Source: Colwellia psychrerythraea 34H (GTDB taxonomy: Bacteria; Pseudomonadota; Gammaproteobacteria; Enterobacterales; Alteromonadaceae). Taken from it: a DNA stretch of 64,000 nt. The stretch covers positions 1,674,001 through 1,738,000 of the forward strand of contig NC_003910.7 in NCBI RefSeq assembly GCF_000012325.1, given 5' to 3'. The translations under genes and the position numbers were made by a program. Below the pieces are notes generated by a model. It was given only the letters and a program-made list of their open reading frames with translations. It did no database searches and was not told the DNA's origin. Below are positions 57,825 through 64,000 of this stretch, piece by piece (position 1 is the stretch's first letter; the number at the start of each line of letters is the position of its first letter).

Positions 57825-58595
57825 ATGAATTTTAAGCTGATTTTTCTCTTTTTAATCAGCTGGCAATTAGCCTTTATGCCTATAGTTTGGGCATCTATCG
57901 ACGATACCAAAGAACCTATAAAAATAGGAAGCTATTTGATGCCAGGCTTACTTAAAGCAGATGGCACAGGCATATTTAATAAATTGAATAATGCTATATT
58001 CATGGAAATGAGTAAAGATGCCGAATTAACGCTAACATCTTTAAATAGGACGAGAAAAGGTATCAAAGATGGAACGTTTGATGTTTATTTTCCTGAATTG
58101 TGGGAGAACCTACCTGGAGAAAAGCATCAATATGTTGTTTCAAGACCCATTTTTTATAAACGCATAATATTGTTCACATTAGAAGGTTCTGGTTTGCTTG
58201 AACTCTCCGATTTTGAAAATGAACTTTTAGGTGTTGTTCAGGGGTTTTCTTACGGAAGAGAAATCAAATCAAATCCACGCTTACATTTCACCTCCCAAGA
58301 GGATGATATTGTAAATATTAAATTGTTGTTAAATAAGCGTATAGGTGGTGTTTTGGGGGGTTATCCAGGAACTGTGATAGCAGTAAAAAAGAATGATGCG
58401 GCCAATAAAATCCATTACAATCTAGATAAACCCGTAGCTGTTCTAGAAAGTTTTTATGTTTGTAAAAATGATGCCGATGGCATTAAGTTATGCAATGGTA
58501 TTAATAAAGCCGTTGAATCGTTATTGCGAAAGGGAATATTAGAGCTGAATGATGACACTGGATTTAGTCGATTCAATCCTCAAGAGCATAACTAG
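57825..58595 (+). CDS. Periplasmic solute-binding protein, family 3-like
   Basis: 256 residues from ATG 57825, which opens a signal peptide (MNFKLIFLFLISWQLAF, then WAS); a TTG at 57801 would extend it by 8 residues. The mature part has the type 2 periplasmic-binding fold: PIKIGSYLMPGLLKADGTG, LTSLNRTRKGIKDGTFDVYFPELWEN, VVSRPIFYKRIILFT, and GVLGGYPGTVIAV. Such proteins bind amino acids or similar solutes or act as sensors; there is no transporter nearby. It sits between two punctuating-unit motifs. Confidence 0.7.
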   Translation: MNFKLIFLFLISWQLAFMPIVWASIDDTKEPIKIGSYLMPGLLKADGTGIFNKLNNAIFMEMSKDAELTLTSLNRTRKGIKDGTFDVYFPELWENLPGEKHQYVVSRPIFYKRIILFTLEGSGLLELSDFENELLGVVQGFSYGREIKSNPRLHFTSQEDDIVNIKLLLNKRIGGVLGGYPGTVIAVKKNDAANKIHYNLDKPVAVLESFYVCKNDADGIKLCNGINKAVESLLRKGILELNDDTGFSRFNPQEHN

Positions 58596-59224
58596 TTGAT
58601 GTGAAACGCTATGAGGTATTAGTCATTACAAGTTCACCAAGCTTATCCTTTAAATTATCACAGCGGGGGTACAAAACTTTGAAGTCCATTGTTGTTACAT
58701 GGAGAAAGAAATTGAATTAAAAATAAGCTGTTCCTAGTCTTCTGTGGCAATAGTTACGGTTAGCCCCAATCTTACTCTTGGGCACAATACATCATATAGA
58801 TCGTATCCCTTCACGTCATAAATCTTCCATTTAACGTTTGTTATTCTTTATTCATAATTGCTTTAATTTTATTTCAACTTACCCTCGTTAAAGCTAAATA
58901 CAACTTGTATAGAGCTGTTTTGCATACGTATTCACATGTAATCAATTGTTACATTTTGTCTGATTTTTATTCTGATTTCTCACTGTTATGTATACATCCT
59001 CAACATCAATGTTAATGGGCTATTGGCTTATTATTAACCATGTAACGGTTACGGTTTTTATGTCTGTTTTAGTCTTTTTGTTATTACTCACGTATTTTTG
59101 AATACGTATGCAAAACATATCTAAAGAAAAACTCGCCCCTTATATTAAGTTGAAATTATAAAAACGAAGTCAGTTAGAAAACTGATGATAATAATATTTC
59201 AAGGATGAATATGAGGGAAAAATT
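58596..59224. promoter_or_regulatory. Regulatory region of the TonB receptor with two LacI-like operators
   Basis: About 630 bp without a gene. It contains the palindromes TGCATACGTATTCA (58921-58934) and TGAATACGTATGCA (59099-59112), identical in inverted orientation, 165 bases apart. A third motif TGTAATCAATTGTTACA lies at 58937-58953. The receptor start codon is 112 bases after the second site. LacI-family sugar regulators bind this style of palindrome, so control by a maltodextrin-type repressor encoded elsewhere is likely. Confidence 0.6.
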
Positions 59225-62200
59225 ATGCGTACATTTAAACCGAGTAAGCTCTCTATAGCCTTACTTTCCTGTGGTTTTATGGTGTCTTCTGGCGGGCTTT
59301 ATGCTCAAGAAGCGGTGAAAGCCACACCCGAACCAGAAAACGTTGCCGCAAAAAAGAGTGATGAACAAGAGGTTGACGCAATCGAAGTGATTGAAGTGAC
59401 TGGCTTTAGACGTTCACTTATTAAATCTATTAATCAGAAACGTTTTGCGGATACGGTATCAGAGCAAATAACTGCTGATGATTTAGGCGCATTGCCTGAT
59501 GTTTCAATGGCTGATGCGTTAACACGTTTACCGGGTATTTCTGCCGTAAGAACAGGTGGGCAGGCCGCTGAGATTAATATTCGTGGTATGTCAGGCGGTT
59601 TTGTATCGACAACATTAAATGGTCGCGAGCAAGTATCAACCAGCGGTCAGCGTAGCGTTGAATTTGACCAATATCCATCAGAACTTATATCACAAGCCTC
59701 AGTATTCAAATCACCCAAAGTATCGCTTATTGAAGGTGGTGTGGCAGGTACGGTTGAATTAAAAACTGCCAGCCCTTTAAAAAATGAAGACAAGCATTCT
59801 TTTAATGTAAATGCTCGTGGGATGTATAACGATTTGGCAAGTGACGTACCTGATGCCACATCAACTGGTCATCGTTTTAGTGTTTCCTACCAAGGTAAAT
59901 TTGCTGATGACACCTTTGGTGTCGCTCTAGGTTACGCGCGTTTATTTCAACCAAGTGCCACCACACAATTTGTTGGCCTTAACTACAGTAAATTAAGAGA
60001 TGTAGACGGCTTAGCTGATGATACCAATGGACCAACCAAGGAAGAGGGGATTCACCTAGCTAAAGAATATGTTGGTGAAGGTTTTGAGTTGCAACACAAA
60101 GGAGGGGAAGAAACCCGAGATGGTTTTGTAGCGACCCTTGAGTGGCAGCCCGCTGATAACTTTAGTCTAAAATTTGATAGTTTCTATTCGAAATTTGATT
60201 CGGAAGAGTTTGCCCGTGGTTATCGAGTGAAATTTGATGGCAGCCAAGCGGCAATAGGTAATGCCACCATTATAGACAATTCAGTCATAGGCGGGACGTT
60301 CAATCGAACGTCTAACAGTTCAACGCGTGTTGAAATTGTTAATGATGACAACAGTGATTCTGATGAAGTACAAAGTTTTGGGATAAATGCCGACTGGCAA
60401 ATCACTGATAATTTTAATATGGCGGTAGATTTATCGTATTCATCAGCCACCAGTGATTTTAGAAATGGCTTGATTTGGTCATTAGTTGCTGATGATGCTA
60501 ATGCTGCGCAACCTGAATTTGATAATAATGTTTCAATTAATTACTTATTAAACGGCTTAGATTTACCTGATGTCAGTTTAAATCAAGCTGATGCTTTAAC
60601 TGATTTAAGTCGCGTTATGGTAACTAAATACGGTATTTATCCTTATGTGAATTCTGATGAAGTTATTGCAGCTCGTGTTGATTTTCAGTACTCCCTTGAT
60701 TCAGATTATATTTCGTCTGTAGAATTTGGCGCACGTTATTCTGAAAGAGAGTACAGCAGCGATCGTTCAGTATATGAATTTGGTAGTGATAGTGGCTTTA
60801 ATTCGAAAGAAAAACCCTTAAATATCACTGAAGATATGGCGACCGTGGTTGACTGGAAGGGCGATTTTTCTTCTTTTCCAAGTTACTTAGCACTTGATCA
60901 AAACAAAGTATTAAATGCTTGGTTTCCTCAGGGCATTCCTCAACCGGTGCAAACATGGGGCGGCTCTGCAAGCGGTGTAATTAATGGCGATCCATTAGGT
61001 AAAGATACAGCTTGGACCGTGAAAGAAAGTGGTCAAGTTTTTGAAGATATCTTTGCGGCCTATATCATGGCAAATATTGATGTAGAAATTGGTGATATTC
61101 CGGTAACTGGTAACTTTGGTGTTCGTGTTGTTAGAACTAAACAAGCGTCTACTTCATTGCAAGATGTTGGTGAAACAAGGGTAAAAGATGCGTACGGACA
61201 AGACGCTATTGACGAAAATGGCGATGTTATTGTTCAAGCGAATGCAGATTTAGGTGCGCAGTTTATTACAGATGATGCTGGCCTAATCAATCAAAAATAT
61301 GCACCGGGTATTATCGAAAATACTTACACCGATTACCTGCCTCAAATGAATTTAAATTTTCATATAACGCCGAACGACCAAATACGTTTTGCTGCGGCTA
61401 AAGTAATGAGTCGTCCTAATATTGACCGACTTGCTTCTAACAGCAGTGTGAGCATCAACAAAGTAACAACTGACAGTGGCACTTATGCTGAAATCAGTGG
61501 TAACGCGAAAAACAGCCCACATTTAAAACCGTTTTATGCCAATCAGTATGATATTTCCTATGAACGATATTTTTCAGAATCTGATGGTAGTTTCGTTTTT
61601 GCGATTTTTTATAAAGACATAGAATCGGCTGGTATTGTTACGCAAACAATCAGTGAATATGACTTTGCTGGTAATGGCTTAATAGTGCCAGACGAATTTA
61701 TCGATCCGTTAAGTGGTGTGCCATTAGAAATTCGTAACGGTAATTTTGAAACCGCGTTTAATGATGATAAAGGCGGTTATATAAAAGGGCTTGAAGTGAG
61801 TTACACCCAAATCTTTTCATTCTTACCTGATTTTTGGTCTGGCTTAGGACTTAGTACAAGTTACTCACATACCAAAAGTGAAATTCAACAAATTTCACAA
61901 TTAGGACAGCAAGACTTACCTATTACACTGCCCGGCTTATCTGAAAATGTTTTACAAACGACACTTTTCTGGGGTTATGAGGGTTTTGAAACCCGCATTA
62001 GTGCGCGTTATCGAGATGAGTTTGTATCAGAGCAAGTAGCGGTTGAAGCACAAACGGTTAATTACGATGACGAACTAGTCATCGATTATCAGGCTTCTTA
62101 TCAGTTTAATGACAATTTAGGTGTGGTTTTTCAGGTGAACAACGTAACCGACGAACCGACTAAAAGTTACTTTGGCGTACAAAGCCAAACGGGCACCATT

Positions 62201-62248
62201 CAGTACTTTGGTCGTCAATTCTTTTTAGGCATGACCTACGCGTTATAG
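59225..62248 (+). CDS. TonB-dependent receptor, Xanthomonas/Caulobacter oligosaccharide type
   Basis: 1007 residues with a signal peptide (LSIALLSCGFMVSSGGLYAQ). The plug domain follows (about 50-190): IEVIEVTGFRRSLIKSINQKR, DALTRLPGISAVRTGGQAAEINIRG, and GGVAGTVELKTASPL. The barrel ends QYFGRQFFLGMTYAL with a C-terminal aromatic strand. This subfamily imports oligosaccharides, and the pullulanase lipoprotein directly downstream points to maltodextrins or pullulan fragments. The EVIEVTG stretch may be the TonB box. AGG-AAAA lies before the ATG. Regulation: see the two operators upstream. Confidence 0.92.
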   Translation: MRTFKPSKLSIALLSCGFMVSSGGLYAQEAVKATPEPENVAAKKSDEQEVDAIEVIEVTGFRRSLIKSINQKRFADTVSEQITADDLGALPDVSMADALTRLPGISAVRTGGQAAEINIRGMSGGFVSTTLNGREQVSTSGQRSVEFDQYPSELISQASVFKSPKVSLIEGGVAGTVELKTASPLKNEDKHSFNVNARGMYNDLASDVPDATSTGHRFSVSYQGKFADDTFGVALGYARLFQPSATTQFVGLNYSKLRDVDGLADDTNGPTKEEGIHLAKEYVGEGFELQHKGGEETRDGFVATLEWQPADNFSLKFDSFYSKFDSEEFARGYRVKFDGSQAAIGNATIIDNSVIGGTFNRTSNSSTRVEIVNDDNSDSDEVQSFGINADWQITDNFNMAVDLSYSSATSDFRNGLIWSLVADDANAAQPEFDNNVSINYLLNGLDLPDVSLNQADALTDLSRVMVTKYGIYPYVNSDEVIAARVDFQYSLDSDYISSVEFGARYSEREYSSDRSVYEFGSDSGFNSKEKPLNITEDMATVVDWKGDFSSFPSYLALDQNKVLNAWFPQGIPQPVQTWGGSASGVINGDPLGKDTAWTVKESGQVFEDIFAAYIMANIDVEIGDIPVTGNFGVRVVRTKQASTSLQDVGETRVKDAYGQDAIDENGDVIVQANADLGAQFITDDAGLINQKYAPGIIENTYTDYLPQMNLNFHITPNDQIRFAAAKVMSRPNIDRLASNSSVSINKVTTDSGTYAEISGNAKNSPHLKPFYANQYDISYERYFSESDGSFVFAIFYKDIESAGIVTQTISEYDFAGNGLIVPDEFIDPLSGVPLEIRNGNFETAFNDDKGGYIKGLEVSYTQIFSFLPDFWSGLGLSTSYSHTKSEIQQISQLGQQDLPITLPGLSENVLQTTLFWGYEGFETRISARYRDEFVSEQVAVEAQTVNYDDELVIDYQASYQFNDNLGVVFQVNNVTDEPTKSYFGVQSQTGTIQYFGRQFFLGMTYAL

Positions 62249-62302
62249 CGGCAGTTAGTTTTGAGTTATTAACCAGTATTTATTAGTCAGGAGTTATTCA
62301 AA

Positions 62303-62404
62303 ATGAATGAAATTAACTATTCAAATAAAAAAAATCTAATAATTTCCGTCTTAATTCCGGTATTAACTCGCCAATTATTCATTTGGAGTAAAAGTTATGT
62401 TTAG
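62303..62404 (+). CDS. Possible 33-residue small ORF overlapping the pullulanase start
   Basis: ATG 62303 has AGGAG 9 bases upstream, a stronger site than that of many genes here. The product has a hydrophobic middle (NLIISVLIPVLTRQLFIW). Its stop (62402-62404) overlaps the pullulanase start at 62397 by 8 bases, so translation could be coupled. It may be a leader or small membrane protein, or an accident of sequence. Confidence 0.35.
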   Translation: MNEINYSNKKNLIISVLIPVLTRQLFIWSKSYV

Positions 62405-64000
62405 TCAAAAATCGGTGTTAAGAGTTATTGTCTTAGCATCAGTATCAATGGTACTTGTCGCGTGTGGTGGCTCAGAGTCTACCGAGCCAGGTGAAGTACT
62501 ACTTAGTTGTGATGTGCCAATGGTTTCTGATGCTGCTGGCACAAGTTGTGTTGCGCCAGAGCCTATTGAATGTCCCGTTCCAACGGTGCCTGATGCATTA
62601 AATGAAAGTTGTGTTGTTGGTATAGATCCCAAGGCACCTGAGCCTATTATTTTTGCAGGCGAAAATCAGGCGTTGCTATTTTATAACCGTGCAGACGGTG
62701 AATACAGTGACTACAAAATGCATAATTGGAACAGTGCTGAATGTGATGCGTATGCGGCAGATTCTTTGGCGCCTTCTTGGGATAATGGCTTAGCGCATAC
62801 CGGGGTTGATCCTGTGTACGGTGCGTATTGGTTATTAAATCTTAAAGACGATCATAACGAATGTGGTCACTTTATTATTCACAAAGGCACTGATGACGCA
62901 GGAAAAGAGTTTGGTGGTGGTGATTTTAAAATGCCACTGTTTCAGGATGATGAAACATACCAACGTATGAATTTCACCTTTTCAGGTGTCGCTTCTATTT
63001 TTGAATATCCTGTTGTAACTTTGGGTAAACAAGCATTAGCAATTAGTGGTTTTTCAGCACATTGGATTGATAGCAATACCTTTACATGGAATGTTAATTT
63101 TGATCTGGTTACATCGGTAAAATTACACCATTCAGCGACTGCAGGTATTGGTGCCGATGAAGCTAACGAAGACGTTATCACAGGGACGGTTGTTGAGTTG
63201 TCGGAAGTTGATTTAACTGACGAACAAAAAGCTGCGGCGCCTTTAGTTGCAGACTGGCCTGCTTTTTCGGGTAATTGGTCAATTGAAGAAGCAAAAGCGA
63301 TTGCTAAAAATCAATTGGTTTTAGTTGGTTATAACGCAGAAGGGCTAGCGGTTGCTGCCACTAATGTGCAAGCTGATTTAGTATTAGATGATCTTTATAC
63401 CAAAGGCGAAATGGATGCTAATGAAGCAACGTTAGGTGTTGTTTATGACAATGGAACCGTTAAAGTTTCTGTGTGGTCTCCAACCGCTCAACAGCTTAAA
63501 TTGAATGTCTATAACGCGGATAAAGAAATGGTTTCAAGTCATGATATGACTGAAGACTCAATGACTGGTGTTTGGAGTTATACGGGTGATGCAAGTCTTG
63601 ACCGTCAATTTTATCGTTTCGCGTTAACGCTTTATCATCCAGAAAATAAAGCGATTGAAGAAATAGAGAGCACAGACCCATATTCGTTAAGTTTATCAAC
63701 CAATGGTGAATATTCTCAGTTTGTAAATTTATCTGATGAAGATCTACAACCTGAAGGCTGGGATGGCCATGCAGTATCTACCATTGAAAACTACGAAGAT
63801 GCGGTAATTTACGAAGGGCATATACGTGATTTTAGTGCACAAGATGAAAGTACTTCAGTTGAAAATAGAGGTAAATTCTTAGCGTTTACTGAAATTAACT
63901 CTGCACCTATGCAGCATTTACAAAAGCTAGTCGCTAACGGTTTAACGCATTTTCATATGTTACCTGCGAATGATATAGCAACTATTGATGAAGATGCAGA
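62397..64000 (+). CDS. Type I pullulanase lipoprotein (3' end outside the window)
   Basis: At least 534 residues, open to the window edge. A lipobox (MVLVAC) follows the signal. Order visible: a Cys-rich spacer, a PUD/CBM41-like carbohydrate-binding domain (about 80-180: ALLFYNRADGEYSDYKMHNW, FIIHKGTDDAGKEFG), an N2-like linker, a CBM48-like domain (about 345-450: GTVKVSVWSPTAQQLKLNVYN), then the start of the GH13 catalytic barrel (IYEGHIRDFSAQDES, NGLTHFHMLP). Hydrolyses alpha-1,6 links in pullulan or starch on the outer surface or in the periplasm, feeding the TonB receptor upstream. GGAG lies 8 bases before the ATG; 149 bp after the receptor, probably one operon. Confidence 0.92.
   Translation, partial: MFSQKSVLRVIVLASVSMVLVACGGSESTEPGEVLLSCDVPMVSDAAGTSCVAPEPIECPVPTVPDALNESCVVGIDPKAPEPIIFAGENQALLFYNRADGEYSDYKMHNWNSAECDAYAADSLAPSWDNGLAHTGVDPVYGAYWLLNLKDDHNECGHFIIHKGTDDAGKEFGGGDFKMPLFQDDETYQRMNFTFSGVASIFEYPVVTLGKQALAISGFSAHWIDSNTFTWNVNFDLVTSVKLHHSATAGIGADEANEDVITGTVVELSEVDLTDEQKAAAPLVADWPAFSGNWSIEEAKAIAKNQLVLVGYNAEGLAVAATNVQADLVLDDLYTKGEMDANEATLGVVYDNGTVKVSVWSPTAQQLKLNVYNADKEMVSSHDMTEDSMTGVWSYTGDASLDRQFYRFALTLYHPENKAIEEIESTDPYSLSLSTNGEYSQFVNLSDEDLQPEGWDGHAVSTIENYEDAVIYEGHIRDFSAQDESTSVENRGKFLAFTEINSAPMQHLQKLVANGLTHFHMLPANDIATIDEDA

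Noticed and set aside
1..64000. Integron integrase gene (intI) or attI site
   Set aside because: No frame shows tyrosine-recombinase motifs or the IntI patch, so none is claimed; the cassettes are reported without one.

Overview
The window reads as low-GC chromosome of a marine gammaproteobacterium, most likely an Alteromonadales member near Colwellia or Thalassotalea. This is an inference from protein styles and AT-rich composition: MiaE, MMPL efflux with a LolA-like partner, a PEP-CTERM protein, a Xanthomonas/Caulobacter-type TonB receptor with pullulanase, and TACCCGTT-ended miniature repeats. No rRNA, tRNA or CRISPR array was seen.

Layout. 1-2397: 3' part of a membrane GGDEF/EAL regulator. 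2398-4375: first group of integron cassettes (a Rap1a/Tai-type immunity protein and an AbiJ-like HEPN protein). 4376-14600: an interruption holding a PEP-CTERM protein, a complete Tn7-like tnsA-tnsB-tnsC-tniQ operon, an unknown gene with its own palindrome, a secreted HNH nuclease, and an SOS-boxed umuDC operon followed by a cut-off SRAP gene. 14600-24540: second and largest cassette group, ten cassettes plus one gene lying inside a repeat unit. 24600-30200: TetR regulator and an MMPL export operon sharing one operator. 30200-36900: a deacetylase and an acetyl-CoA hydrolase-GNAT fusion, a sulfotransferase, MiaE, a DUF1707 protein, a DUF1697 protein and two miniature inverted-repeat elements. 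37000-52730: a benzoate-type transporter with its regulator and a detoxification-flavoured stretch (alkyl sulfatase, three metallo-hydrolases, GST, LysR regulators, DUF1330, CMD, DOPA dioxygenase, azoreductase, SDR, TetR), with two gene remnants. 52950-57602: third cassette group, one attC split by an IS3-family element. 57825-64000: a solute-binding protein, then a TonB receptor and the start of a type I pullulanase, a maltodextrin/pullulan locus with two LacI-like operators.

The most striking structure is the cassette system. Eighteen cassettes with recognisable attC hairpins sit in three groups, and no integrase is encoded in the window. In most cassettes the 5' core site (GTTRRRY) is complementary to the 3' R'' box of the same cassette, which fixes the boundaries base by base. 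The groups are punctuated by a recurring, mostly non-coding unit of about 300-500 bp (about 1.2 kb where it holds a gene). It begins at the end of an attC as G|TTATCGATACAAAATCTAA and ends AATAAGCTG|TTA at the first base of the next cassette. Inside are up to three long palindromes with a shared core (TTACTGAGA-GTCT-AGTAA) whose arms differ between copies but stay self-complementary. Two further units appear to hold a gene. These units look like a gene-poor cassette or a parasitic element using the same recombination site, and I cannot match them to a described family.
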